A stretch of 64,000 nucleotides of DNA from Actinomadura latina NBRC 106108 (GTDB lineage: Bacteria; Actinomycetota; Actinomycetes; Streptosporangiales; Streptosporangiaceae). The translations under genes were made by a program, and so were the position numbers. Under the pieces are notes generated by a model that saw only the letters and a program-made list of their open reading frames with translations, had not been told where the DNA came from and made no database searches. Below are positions 35,610 to 44,355 of the stretch, one piece after another. Every line of letters begins with the position of its first letter. Position 1 is the stretch's first letter. The DNA lies in contig NZ_BCQS01000020.1 in NCBI RefSeq assembly GCF_001552195.1, forward strand, positions 62,001 through 126,000, given 5' to 3'.

Positions 35610-35741
35610 TCACCGGGAGCCGTAGTTGTACAGCGGCTTGATGACCGGGTCCTGCTGGGAGGCGTTCACGAGCTGGACCGTGCCGAACGACGCTCCGGCC
35701 GCGAGCAGAACGCCGACCACTGCGGCGATGGCGATGCGCAT
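35610..35741 (-). CDS. DUF2613-type small secreted/membrane protein (Rv0236A-like)
   Basis: A 43-residue gene below common ORF cut-offs. It reads MRIAIAAVVGVLLAAGASFG, then TVQLVNASQQDPV and a C-terminal IKPLYNYGSR. One hydrophobic segment (3-20) and the conserved YGSR end fit DUF2613, the family of Rv0236A, which is next to aftD in M. tuberculosis. Its ATG shares a base with the upstream stop (TGATG), so it is translationally coupled inside the operon. The role is unknown; a small partner of the GT-C enzymes is reasonable. Confidence 0.75.
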   Translation of the reverse strand: MRIAIAAVVGVLLAAGASFGTVQLVNASQQDPVIKPLYNYGSR

Positions 35742-37453
35742 CAGGGGGTCCTTCGTCGGTGATGGGGGCTGCGGGGCTTGATACTGCCGAGTAACGGAAA
35801 GCTCAGAGTAGTACCTGAGCCCAGGATTGACCAGAAAACGACCAGACTCATGATGCCCCAGGCGACCGCGACCGGCGCTGCCGGCACTCGCTCCCCGGCC
35901 GCCTCGGCGGCCCCGTCGATCCGGTAGACGGCCAGGTCAGGGCCGCGCAGCACCTCGGTGGCCTGGCCGGACGGACGGACCGACCCGGTCTCCGCGTCCA
36001 CCACGACGTACCGGACGCCCTCGGCGCGGAGCGTCTCGGCGGGCGGCGCCCCGGTCCTCGCGACCGGCGCGAGCCGGACGGCCCTCGGGTCCTCGGGCGG
36101 GACGGTCGTGCCGCCCACGGTCACGGCGTCGTCCACGATGACGCGCCGGTGGAGGTAGCGGGGCACAGGGTCGAGCACGCGGCGGCCGTGGTTCCAGGGG
36201 TAGCTCCGGTACGACGCCCACGGCAGGACCAGCACGTCGCCCTTCCCGGGATCGCGGTCGATGATCTGCCGTGCGCGCGCCCAGTCGTCCGGATAGCGGA
36301 CGGCCCGCAGCTCGCCCGCCGCGCCCCACGCCAGCGTCGGCAGCAGGAGCACCGGCACGGCCGTCGCCGCCGCGGCGACTCCCGGCCACCTCGCCTCGGC
36401 CGCCCGGTCGGCGGCCGCGCCGAGCCCGACCGCGACCACCACGGCGAGCGGCGCGACGTACTGCTGCCCGTCCCGCAGCACGGCGAATCCGGGCCAGAGA
36501 CCGATGAGCCCTTCGAGGACGGGCGCGGCGACCGCCCCCAGCGCCGCGATCACGAACCCGGTGGCCGCCGCGACCGCGGCACCGCGCCGCCACACCGGCT
36601 CCCGGCACCATCTCCAGTAGGCCGCGAGCGCGATCACGACCACGAGCAGCCAGATCGCCGCGGTCACCGGCGCTCCGTAGCCGGCCGGCACCGTCTCGCC
36701 GTTCCACACGCCGCCGAGCAGGAGGAGGCTCCCGAGCGTCCCGAACGGCGTGTCCGCCCGGGCCGCGAAGAGATCGACGGCCACCCCGTCCCCGGGCAGG
36801 CCCGCCGGCCGCAGCACCCCCGGCACCAGCCAAGGCAGGCTCAACACTCCCACCGCCACGACGACCCGGACCGCCCCGGCGAGCCGCACCCGAGACGTCA
36901 GGGCGACGGCCAGGGCCGTGATGCCGGTGATCGTCAGGGCGGCGAAGCCGCCGACGGCGGCGGGGAGCAGCGCGCGGACGAGGCGGCGGGTGCCGCCGGG
37001 CTCGTCGGTGCGGGCGGCGGCGGCCACCGCCCACGGCAGGGCCGCGTAGCCGAGGAGCAGTGCCCACTGCCCGAGGAGGAGCCGTTCGGCGACGAACGGG
37101 TTCCAGGCGTAGCAGACCCCGGCGGCGAGGCGCGGCAGGAGGCGGCGGGACGGCACCAGCGACGCCGCCGACGTGCACGCCATGACGAAGACCGCCAGCA
37201 GGACGATCTTCTGCACGGCGTCCGCCGGGACGACGTGGGCGAGCGCGGTGACGAACGCGTCGCTCGGGACGTGCCGGGGCACGATCCCGGTCAGCCCGAA
37301 CGTCAGGCCGGTGAACGAGGGGCCGGGCACGAACACCATGTCGTACGACAGCACGAACCCGGGCGCGAGCCCCGGCCCGAGTGCCGCCAGCCCGAGCCCC
37401 AGCCCGGTCAGTGCGGCCACCAGGTGCCGCGCCCGTTCTCCCCGTTCTCCCAT
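35741..37453 (-). CDS. Polytopic membrane protein, GT-C-like (Rv0226c-like)
   Basis: 570 residues with about 11-12 helices and an extracytoplasmic C-terminal domain (about 400-520) before a last helix. FVLSYDMVFVPGPSFTGLTF after helix 1 resembles the acidic first loop of GT-C enzymes. CYAWNPFVAERLLLGQWALL and GDVLVLPWASYRSYPWN recall Rv0226c-type proteins of similar length. It is the first gene of the operon DUF2613-GT2-GT4-AftD. It is probably a lipid-linked-sugar-dependent glycosyltransferase or a scaffold; enzyme activity is not proved by motif. Confidence 0.75.
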   Translation of the reverse strand: MGERGERARHLVAALTGLGLGLAALGPGLAPGFVLSYDMVFVPGPSFTGLTFGLTGIVPRHVPSDAFVTALAHVVPADAVQKIVLLAVFVMACTSAASLVPSRRLLPRLAAGVCYAWNPFVAERLLLGQWALLLGYAALPWAVAAAARTDEPGGTRRLVRALLPAAVGGFAALTITGITALAVALTSRVRLAGAVRVVVAVGVLSLPWLVPGVLRPAGLPGDGVAVDLFAARADTPFGTLGSLLLLGGVWNGETVPAGYGAPVTAAIWLLVVVIALAAYWRWCREPVWRRGAAVAAATGFVIAALGAVAAPVLEGLIGLWPGFAVLRDGQQYVAPLAVVVAVGLGAAADRAAEARWPGVAAAATAVPVLLLPTLAWGAAGELRAVRYPDDWARARQIIDRDPGKGDVLVLPWASYRSYPWNHGRRVLDPVPRYLHRRVIVDDAVTVGGTTVPPEDPRAVRLAPVARTGAPPAETLRAEGVRYVVVDAETGSVRPSGQATEVLRGPDLAVYRIDGAAEAAGERVPAAPVAVAWGIMSLVVFWSILGSGTTLSFPLLGSIKPRSPHHRRRTP

Positions 37454-37512
37454 GTGAGCCTGGACGCTACCCGACCCGTCCCGGCGCGCGAGACGCCGCC
37501 CGCGCCGCCCGG

Positions 37513-39639
37513 CTACCGTGCCGGTTCAGGGTCCCGGGGCAGCCCCAGGATGCGCTCGCCGATCACGTTCAGGTTGACCTCGGTGGTGCCGCCGCCGATG
37601 CTCATGGCGCGGGACGCGAGCAGGTACCGGGTCCAGCGGGCGCGCAGGTCGTCCTTCCAGCCGCCGGTCAGCACGCCCTCCTCGCCGAGGAGCGTGAACC
37701 CGAACTCGGTGACCTCCTGGCCGTGCTCCATCGCCACCAGTTTCCGGACGTTCGCGGTGGCGCCCGGGTCGGTGCCGGAGAGCTGCTTCAGCGTCGCGCG
37801 GAGGCCGAGCAGGTTGAACGAGTGCTCGTCGCAGGCCAGCCGGCCGAGGCCGTCCCGGACGACGGGGTCGCCGTCCAGGCCGAGCCCGGCGGCGAGGTCG
37901 AGCAGCTTGGGCAGGTCGCCGCCGAGCTGGAAGCTGCTGGTCAGGCCGACGCGCTCGTTGGCGAGGGTGGTGCGGGCGACCCGCCAGCCGGCGTTGACGG
38001 GGCCGACGACGAGGTCGTCCGGGACGAACACGCCGTCCAGGAACACCTCGTTGAACACGGCGTCGCCGGTGCATTCGCGCAGCGGGCGGATATCGACGCC
38101 GGGCGACTTCATGTCGACGAGGAAGTACGTGATGCCGTCGTGCTTGGGCCGGCCGGGGTCGGTGCGGGCGATGCAGATGCCCCACTGCGAGTCGCGGGCG
38201 AGGGACGTCCAGATCTTCTGGCCGGTGATCGTCCAGCCGCCCTCGGTGCGCTCGGCGCGGGTGCGCAGCCCGGCGAGGTCGGAGCCCGCGCCCGGTTCGG
38301 AGAACAGCTGGCACCAGATGATCTCGCCGCGCAGCGTCGGCGGCAGGAAGCGCTCCTGCTGCTCCGGCGTCCCGTACTGGACCAGCGACGGGACGACCCA
38401 CGCGGCGATCATCAGCGGCACCGGGCGCACCTTCGCCGCCTTCAGCTCCTGCTGGATGACGATCTGCTCCAGCGGCCCGGCGCCCCGGCCCCACGGCTTC
38501 GGCAGGTGCGGCGTCACCCAGCCGCCCTCCGCCATCGCCGCCCGCTGCTCGAGGAAGTCCATCGCGGCCATCTCGGCGACGCGGGCGCGGATCTCCGCCC
38601 GGACCGGCTCGGCGTCCTCGTCCAGCTCGATGCTCATCGGCCGCCGGACGCCCCGCACCGCGAGCGCGGCGACATCGGCCCGGTGCCGGCCGGCCCGCCC
38701 CAGGAGCGCGCGGAGCGTCAGAGCCCGCCGGTAGATGAGGTGGGCATCGTGCTCGTAGGTGTAGCCGATGCCTCCATGGATCTGGATGTTGCCCTCGGCG
38801 CAGGTGACCGCAGCGTCGGCCGCCAGAGCGGCGGCGACTCCGACCGCGTACGCACGCTGCTCCTCGGGTTCGTTCAGCGCGCGCGCCGCGTCCCACACGG
38901 CGGCCCTGGCGCGCTCGACGGCGATGAGCATCCGGGAGCACTTGTGCTTGATGCCCTGGAACTGGCCGATCGGACGTCCGAACTGCTCGCGGAGCTTGGC
39001 GTAGGCGACGGCGTCGTCCAGTGCACGTCCCGCCACACCGCACGCCTCCGCCCCCAGAAGGACCGCCGCGAGGGCTTGCGCGTCCACCCCGTCGAGGAAG
39101 CGGTCGACGGCCACCCCGTCCACAGTGACCGATCCCACAGGGCGCGTGATGTCGAGCGACTCCAGCGCCCCTACGGTGACGTCCTCCCGGTTGAGGACGA
39201 CCCACCGGTCACCGGCCGGAAGCACGAACAGGTCGGCGAGCGGAGCGCCCAGCACAGGCTGCACCGTGCCCGAGACCGTCGAGCCGTCCGCGTCCAGGCT
39301 GCCGGACAGCGCCACCGCGGCGGTGCGGGAACCGTCCGCCAAGCCCGGCACGTCGGCCCCGCAAGCGTGCAGGACCGCGGACGCCAGCACGGTCGGCGTG
39401 TACGGGCCCGGCGCGAGCACCCGGCCGAGCTCCTCCAGAACGACGGCCTGCTCCAGGATCCCGAAGCCCTGCCCGCCGGCGTCCTCGGGCAGGTGCAGGC
39501 CGGGGAGCCCCTGGGCGGCGAGCGCGGGCCAGAACCCGGCGTCCGCCTGCCGCGCGGCCTCCGCGGTGATGTTCCGCTCCGCGAACCCGCGCACCGACGC
39601 CGCCAGCGCCTCGTGCTCCTCGGTCAACCCGATCGCCAT
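37513..39639 (-). CDS. fadE34: FadE34-type two-domain acyl-CoA dehydrogenase
   Basis: 708 residues formed by two fused acyl-CoA dehydrogenase domains. Domain 1 (about 1-335) carries YAKLREQFGRPIGQFQGIKH and IQIHGGIGYTYEHDAHL. Domain 2 (about 345-705) carries WCQLFSEPGAGSDLAG and RAMSIGGGTTEVNLNVIGER. This length and fusion are those of FadE34 (Rv3573c, ChsE3), which desaturates steroid CoA esters with shortened side chains. The ATG at 39639 follows GAGGAAAGG. An AGAAC half-site like the KstR arm lies at 39675-39680. It is likely a single-gene steroid transcription unit. Confidence 0.9.
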   Translation of the reverse strand: MAIGLTEEHEALAASVRGFAERNITAEAARQADAGFWPALAAQGLPGLHLPEDAGGQGFGILEQAVVLEELGRVLAPGPYTPTVLASAVLHACGADVPGLADGSRTAAVALSGSLDADGSTVSGTVQPVLGAPLADLFVLPAGDRWVVLNREDVTVGALESLDITRPVGSVTVDGVAVDRFLDGVDAQALAAVLLGAEACGVAGRALDDAVAYAKLREQFGRPIGQFQGIKHKCSRMLIAVERARAAVWDAARALNEPEEQRAYAVGVAAALAADAAVTCAEGNIQIHGGIGYTYEHDAHLIYRRALTLRALLGRAGRHRADVAALAVRGVRRPMSIELDEDAEPVRAEIRARVAEMAAMDFLEQRAAMAEGGWVTPHLPKPWGRGAGPLEQIVIQQELKAAKVRPVPLMIAAWVVPSLVQYGTPEQQERFLPPTLRGEIIWCQLFSEPGAGSDLAGLRTRAERTEGGWTITGQKIWTSLARDSQWGICIARTDPGRPKHDGITYFLVDMKSPGVDIRPLRECTGDAVFNEVFLDGVFVPDDLVVGPVNAGWRVARTTLANERVGLTSSFQLGGDLPKLLDLAAGLGLDGDPVVRDGLGRLACDEHSFNLLGLRATLKQLSGTDPGATANVRKLVAMEHGQEVTEFGFTLLGEEGVLTGGWKDDLRARWTRYLLASRAMSIGGGTTEVNLNVIGERILGLPRDPEPAR

Positions 39640-39692
39640 GGCCACACCTTTCCTCGAACGTGGCCACAGCCTATTAGAACGTCATTCGGTTT

Positions 39693-39728
39693 GTCAGGGC
39701 GCGGTCTTTGGTCAGGGCGCGGTCTTCA
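39693..39728. repeat. 18-bp tandem duplication
   Basis: TCAGGGCGCGGTCTT occurs at 39694-39708 and 39712-39726, an 18-bp period. The second copy contains the stop codon of the next minus-strand gene, so the first is a duplicated 3' end just past that stop. No function is evident. Confidence 0.6.
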
Positions 39729-40992
39729 GGTGGCCGAAGAACTCGTTGATGTCCGGCCACCGCTGCTTGTGCGTGTTCGGCATCGACGCGAACACGACCG
39801 CCGGCGTCCTGCGGCCGGTGTCGATCACCGCGGTGGCGACGATCTCGCCGGTCGCCCGCACCCCGTCCCGCTGGTAGGTGAGGTAGGACGCGATCAGCCA
39901 GCCCTTGTGACCGCCCACGGTCAGCGCCTGCGACGCCAGCGGCGCCGTCTTGTGCGGGAACGCGTAGTACTGCGCCTCATACCCCTGCGCGACCAGGGCG
40001 GTGACGTTCTTCACGCTGTCCGGGCCCTGGTAGGCGCTCTGCATGCCCGGGTGCAGCGTGCCGGTGAGCAGCTGGCCGTACCAGAGCTGCTGGGCGTGCC
40101 GCTCGGTGACCAGGATCTGCTGCCCGGACCATCCCGACGTGCCCAGCCTGTTCTTCTTCGTGGGCACCTGCCACGGCGCCGCGAGCCGCGGATACGCCAG
40201 CCCGGAATGGGCGTCGCTCACCATGCCGAGCATCCGGCTCGGGGTGCCGGCGAACCGCGCGAGCGGCTTGTCCGGCGGCAGCTTCGCCTGCGCCGCCTCG
40301 GACTGCTCCGCCGCCGACCGCTTGTCGGCGTTGCCGGCCGGCTCCGCGGGCTCGTCGCCGCCGCTCCGGGTGAGGTAGACGGCGCCGGCCGCGATCAGCG
40401 CGACGACGAGCAGCCCGACGCCGCCGAACAGCATCAGCCGGGACCGGCCGCCGCCGTCCAGCCCGTCGCGGGGCGGCTTCGGCGAGCCTCCGAGCTTGGC
40501 GTCGGCGGACTCCTCGTCCGCCATCCACTCGGGCATCTGCCAGTTGCCGCTGCTCGGCTTGCCCGGCTTCGCGGGCTGCCCCGACCCGGTCGGGACGGCC
40601 GGAACGTAGTTGGAGTCGCCCGGTCCCTCGTCGAACAGCGACCCCTCCCACTGGCGCGCGTCGTCCTCGGGGGCGGGCGCTTCCTCGGGGGCGGGGTCCT
40701 CCTCGCGGACGGGGGCGACCTTGACGTCGTCGGCGTCGCTGTCGCCGGGCTCCTGGGACGGGGCCTGCTCGACCCTGCCCCACACGTCGTGCGACCCTGC
40801 GTCCTCGCCGGAGTCGGCGGAATCGGCGGGATCGGTCGGCGCGGGCATGAACACCTCGGGAGACTCGGAGTCGGGGAAGACCACCTGCGAACCGGCCGCA
40901 CCGCCGGCGCCGGGCTCCTGCCCGAACCCGTCCCGCGGCTCGCTCTCGCTCATGTCGGTCCAGCGCGCACTGCGCTCCCCCTGATCGGACAT
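39712..40992 (-). CDS. Membrane-anchored protein with acidic cytoplasmic region
   Basis: 426 residues. The first ~180 are acidic and Pro/Glu-rich, likely disordered and cytoplasmic. One helix (about 187-208, LMLFGGVGLLVVALIAAGAV) is followed by an exported domain of ~215 residues with WQVPTKKNRLGTSGWSGQQI and a C-terminal NEFFGHL. This tail-helix-domain layout is common among actinomycete envelope proteins of unknown function. I start at ATG 40992; GTG 41001 and internal ATGs are alternatives. No enzyme motif is seen. Confidence 0.7.
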   Translation of the reverse strand: MSDQGERSARWTDMSESEPRDGFGQEPGAGGAAGSQVVFPDSESPEVFMPAPTDPADSADSGEDAGSHDVWGRVEQAPSQEPGDSDADDVKVAPVREEDPAPEEAPAPEDDARQWEGSLFDEGPGDSNYVPAVPTGSGQPAKPGKPSSGNWQMPEWMADEESADAKLGGSPKPPRDGLDGGGRSRLMLFGGVGLLVVALIAAGAVYLTRSGGDEPAEPAGNADKRSAAEQSEAAQAKLPPDKPLARFAGTPSRMLGMVSDAHSGLAYPRLAAPWQVPTKKNRLGTSGWSGQQILVTERHAQQLWYGQLLTGTLHPGMQSAYQGPDSVKNVTALVAQGYEAQYYAFPHKTAPLASQALTVGGHKGWLIASYLTYQRDGVRATGEIVATAVIDTGRRTPAVVFASMPNTHKQRWPDINEFFGHLKTAP

Positions 40993-41067
40993 GCGGCACA
41001 CGTTACGCGAAGATCAGGCGTGGGCATCCCGCGCGTAATCACGCTCGGGACACATCTTCACATCACC

Positions 41068-41904
41068 TCAGTGATGGTTCGCCATGCCGTTATCGCCCGG
41101 TGTGACCAGCGGGTCGTCCGCCAGGCGTTCTCTGGCCATCAGGGTCGCCCCGGCCACCGCCCCCGGCATCGCGAGCACCGCGCCCAGCGGAATGAGGAAC
41201 ACCACAAAAGTCGCGGCGCCGAACCCGACCACGAGCGGCCGGTCGGCCCTCATCCGCACGAACCGCTCCTTGCGCAGGATCCCGCGCCGCTCCAGCGCGA
41301 TCGAGGTCAGCTCGCCCGCGAGGAAGTAGCCGGACACGAGCGCCGCGACCACCGGGACGACCGTCTGCCCCACCACGGGCAGGAACCCGCAGGCGAAGAA
41401 CACGACGGCGAACGCCAGCGCGATGGCCCCGATGAGCAGCGTGTCCTTGATCGCCCGCCCGATCTGGACGAGCAGCGGGATGTCCGGCTCCGGCGGCGCG
41501 CCGCCCTGCGACTCCTCCACCCGGAACGCGATGGCCTGGTAGAAGGGGTCGCCGACCAGCAGCGTCACCGCGGTGAAGGTGATCAGCGCCAGGAACAGCG
41601 CGGACCCGAAGATCGCGATGCCCGCGACGACCCGCGCGGACGTCCGGGCGGCGTCCGCCCAGCCGTCGGCGAACCCCGTCACCCACCCCGCGAGGCCGCC
41701 GATCTCGAGCGCGAGGAAGACCAGCGCCGTCGCGTAGACGATCAGCACGATCAGCGCGGGGATCAGCCCGAACAGCCACTGCGCCGGATGCCGCGCCGTC
41801 CAGCCGACGCCGCGCGCCAGATAGCGGGCGCCGCCGAACAGATCCTTGAACGCGGACGGCTTCGCGGGCGCCTGCGGCACGGGCCGGATGTGCGGTTGGC
41901 TCAC
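41068..41904 (-). CDS. EI24-domain membrane protein (CysZ-like fold)
   Basis: A 278-residue EI24-family protein. Helices are grouped as about 40-65, 80-110, 150-195 and 225-255, with VTLLVGDPFYQAI and FFACGFLPVVGQTVVPVVAA matching the family. The GTG at 41904 is chosen because upstream codons are a shadow of the neighbouring promoter region. EI24/CysZ proteins form membrane channels; no substrate is implied here. It is divergent from the LLM gene, sharing the promoter region with the KstR-like site at 41998. Confidence 0.8.
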   Translation of the reverse strand: MSQPHIRPVPQAPAKPSAFKDLFGGARYLARGVGWTARHPAQWLFGLIPALIVLIVYATALVFLALEIGGLAGWVTGFADGWADAARTSARVVAGIAIFGSALFLALITFTAVTLLVGDPFYQAIAFRVEESQGGAPPEPDIPLLVQIGRAIKDTLLIGAIALAFAVVFFACGFLPVVGQTVVPVVAALVSGYFLAGELTSIALERRGILRKERFVRMRADRPLVVGFGAATFVVFLIPLGAVLAMPGAVAGATLMARERLADDPLVTPGDNGMANHH

Positions 41905-41997
41905 GCACCCAGACCTTATCGGGGCAAACGCACAAGGAGGGCGGAACACCGCCGGACCGCCCGTCGCAGCTCGCGGCCGCCGCCCCTGGCACAGAAC

Positions 41998-42011
41998 TAG
42001 AACGCGTTCTA
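41998..42011. promoter_or_regulatory. KstR-like operator TAGAACGCGTTCTA
   Basis: A perfect palindrome (CTAGAACGCGTTCTAG over 16 bp) matching TNNAACNNGTTNNA, ending 10 nt before the ATG at 42022. The best KstR candidate in the window. Confidence 0.75.
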
Positions 42012-42021
42012 GTATCTGGGC

Positions 42022-42888
42022 ATGAGGTTCACCTACGCCGAGGCGATGACCGACCCGTCGTTCTACGTGCCGCTGGCCAAGGCCGCCGAGGACGCGGGCT
42101 ACACAAGCATGTCGATCGCCGATTCGCTGGTCTACCCGAAGGAGTCCGACTCGACCTACCCCTACACCGCCGACGGCAAGCGGGACTTCCTTGAAGACAA
42201 GCCCTTCATCGAGACGTTCACCCTCATCGCGGCCCTCGGCGCGGTGACCACGACACTCCGCTTCACCCCGTTCGTCCTCAAGCTCCCGATCCGGCCGCCG
42301 GTGCTGGTCGCGAAGCAGGCGACGTCCATCGCGTGCATGACGGGCGGGAGGCTCGGCCTGGGCGTGGGCCTCAGCCCGTGGCCGGACGACTTCCAGGTGA
42401 TGGGCGTCCCATGGGAGCGGCGCGGCAAGCGGATGGACGAGGCGATCGACATCCTGCGCGGCCTCAGCACCGGCGAGTACTTCGAGTTCCACGGCGAGCA
42501 CTTCGACATCCCGGCGATCAAGATGACGCCCGCGGGTCCCTTCCCGATCCTCGTCGGCGGGCACAGCGAGCCGGCGCTGCGCCGCGCGGTCGTCCGCGGG
42601 GACGGCTGGATGCACGCCGGCGGCGACGACCTCGACCGGCTGCTGACCAGGCTGACCGACATCCGGAAGGAGGAGGGCAAGGCCGGCGATCCGTTCGAGG
42701 TCCACGTCATCTCGATGGACGCCTACACGCCCGACGGAGTCAAGCGCCTGCAGGACAAGGGCGTCACCGACGTGATCGTCGGCTTCCGGATGCCCTACGC
42801 CGAGGGCCCCGACACCCAGCCCCTGGCCAAGAAGATCGAGCACCTCGAACGCTTCGCCGAAACGGTCATCGGGAAGGTGAACCCATGA
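42022..42888 (+). CDS. LLM-class F420-dependent oxidoreductase
   Basis: A 288-residue luciferase-fold enzyme with ACMTGGRLGLGVGLSPWPDD near 95-114, GEYFEFHGEHFDIPAIKMTP and FPILVGGHSEPALRRA. The family uses F420 or FMN. The KstR-like palindrome 10 nt upstream and ATGA overlap with a ketosteroid-isomerase-like gene point to steroid metabolism. The spacing leaves little room for a ribosome site (TATCTGGGC), so the mRNA may be short-leadered or leaderless. The substrate is unknown. Confidence 0.85.
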   Translation: MRFTYAEAMTDPSFYVPLAKAAEDAGYTSMSIADSLVYPKESDSTYPYTADGKRDFLEDKPFIETFTLIAALGAVTTTLRFTPFVLKLPIRPPVLVAKQATSIACMTGGRLGLGVGLSPWPDDFQVMGVPWERRGKRMDEAIDILRGLSTGEYFEFHGEHFDIPAIKMTPAGPFPILVGGHSEPALRRAVVRGDGWMHAGGDDLDRLLTRLTDIRKEEGKAGDPFEVHVISMDAYTPDGVKRLQDKGVTDVIVGFRMPYAEGPDTQPLAKKIEHLERFAETVIGKVNP

Positions 42889-43340
42889 AACAGGAACACG
42901 TTGCAGACGCCATCGCGTGGAACGCCCCCGACGCCGACCACCCGGCCCGGCGCGCCGGCCGCGCCTCCATGGCGGCCGTCATCGAAGGCCGCAAGGACGA
43001 CTGGCTGGACCTCTTCGCCCCCGACGCCCTGATCGAAGACCCCGTGGGCCCGTCCTTCCTCGACCCCACCGGCAACGGTCACCGAGGCCCCGACGGCATC
43101 ACCGCCTTCTGGGACAACTTCATCTCCACGATCGCCGGCTTCCGCTTCACCATCGCCGACTCGTTCGCCAACGGCGACTGCTGCGCGAACGTAGCCACGA
43201 TCACCACCACGATGGACGACGGCTCCACCATGACCATCGACTGCGTCCTCATCTACAAGGTGAACGACGACGGCAAGATCACGTCCCTCCGCGCCCACTG
43301 GGAGCCCGACAGAGCCATGGCCACCATTACCCGGCCCTGA
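42885..43340 (+). CDS. Ketosteroid-isomerase-like protein (SnoaL/NTF2 fold)
   Basis: A 151-residue NTF2-fold protein. The segment FAPDALIEDPVG aligns with the catalytic-base segment of bacterial delta5-3-ketosteroid isomerase, placing the Asp at residue 52; conserved FWDNFIS and a C-terminal LRAHWEPDRA follow. KSI moves a double bond from C5-C6 to C4-C5 in 3-ketosteroids. The start overlaps the LLM gene stop (ATGA), and both sit behind the KstR-like operator. The Tyr partner is not obvious, so isomerase activity is likely but unproved. Confidence 0.75.
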   Translation: MKQEHVADAIAWNAPDADHPARRAGRASMAAVIEGRKDDWLDLFAPDALIEDPVGPSFLDPTGNGHRGPDGITAFWDNFISTIAGFRFTIADSFANGDCCANVATITTTMDDGSTMTIDCVLIYKVNDDGKITSLRAHWEPDRAMATITRP

Positions 43341-43341
43341 G

Positions 43342-44355
43342 TCACGACCAAGTGTCATCCGGCGGCGCCAGAAGCGACTGAGCGATCGTCTGCTTCAGCC
43401 GGCGCACCGCCATCGACTCGCCCACGAACCCCTGGACGGCCCGCAGGAACTGCTGCAACCCACCCGAATAGTCGAGGCACGTCCGCACGATGGCGAAAAG
43501 GTCGGCGCGGGCCTCCGCCGACCGCGGCACGGCCCCGGCGATCTCCAGCGACAGCGCCGCGACCAGCTGGTCGCGGCCGCGCTCGGCGCGCAGCCGGGGG
43601 ATCTCCAGCAGCACCTCCACCACACGGAACAGGTCGGTCACCTCGACGCCCGCCTCCACCTCGAACGCCTCGAACCCACCCGGCTCCGGCACCGGCCCGT
43701 CCTCCTCGGGCACCGCCGGAACCCCGCCCCCGTCCGGACGGGCCGGCCGGACCCCCGGCACCATGACCCACGCCTCATCGGACGTCTCCTTCACCTGGAC
43801 CTGGACCCGGTAGTAATCACCCGGATCGACGAGGCCCCGGCCATGGGACACCACGTCGTCGTACACCCGCCGCGAGACGATCAGCGCGATCCCGGTCTCC
43901 GCCGCGGCCACCGCCTCCTTCAACGGATCCGCGTCCAGCAGCCGGAACGTGTGCGTCAGCGCCGTACTGACGATCCCCCGCCCGTCCGACTCGGCCTCGC
44001 CGACATTGACCGCCACCCGCAGCCGCATCCGCGCGGGCTCACTCGCCGCCTCGTTGTGGTGCCGCACCTCCGCGCGCAACCGCGCGACCACCGCCGTCAG
44101 CAGCAACTCCGTCTGCACATCCGCCGGCAGGACGACCATCACCCCGTCCCCGCGGTCCTCGTGGTAGCAGTCGTCCAGCCGAAGCCCGACCCCCGCCAGA
44201 CTCCGATCGAGCCCCTCGTACATCGCCTTCCGCACCCGTACCCGCACCGGATCGCGGCGCGAGGCGGCACTGAAGCCCGCGATGTCGCAGAGGAGGAACG
44301 AGCACATTCCCGCCGGCCGCCATCCCCCCGGGGCCGGGCGCACGGTCTCCGTCAC
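43342..44355 (-). CDS. Class III nucleotidyl-cyclase-like protein with C-terminal EAD2-like domain
   Basis: 337 residues. The N-terminal ~195 have the cyclase fold: LLCDIAGFS with metal-ligand-type Asp24, and HEDRGDGVMVV with Asp70. A Pro/Glu linker (about 210-240) follows. The C-terminal ~90 residues (VEVLLEIPRLRAERGRDQLV to VRRLKQTI) match effector-associated domain 2 (EAD2), an adaptor in actinobacterial ternary conflict systems. The VMAP protein at 51331 has a similar EAD2, so the cyclase may be its effector. The GTG at 44355 follows GAGG. Whether it makes cAMP, cGMP or another nucleotide is not visible. Confidence 0.75.
   Translation of the reverse strand: MTETVRPAPGGWRPAGMCSFLLCDIAGFSAASRRDPVRVRVRKAMYEGLDRSLAGVGLRLDDCYHEDRGDGVMVVLPADVQTELLLTAVVARLRAEVRHHNEAASEPARMRLRVAVNVGEAESDGRGIVSTALTHTFRLLDADPLKEAVAAAETGIALIVSRRVYDDVVSHGRGLVDPGDYYRVQVQVKETSDEAWVMVPGVRPARPDGGGVPAVPEEDGPVPEPGGFEAFEVEAGVEVTDLFRVVEVLLEIPRLRAERGRDQLVAALSLEIAGAVPRSAEARADLFAIVRTCLDYSGGLQQFLRAVQGFVGESMAVRRLKQTIAQSLLAPPDDTWS

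Noticed and set aside
37381..42000. A 1539-codon open frame on the plus strand
   Set aside because: It is antisense to FadE34 and two other well-supported genes; its protein is Arg/Gly/Asp-rich low complexity, typical of GC-rich shadow frames.
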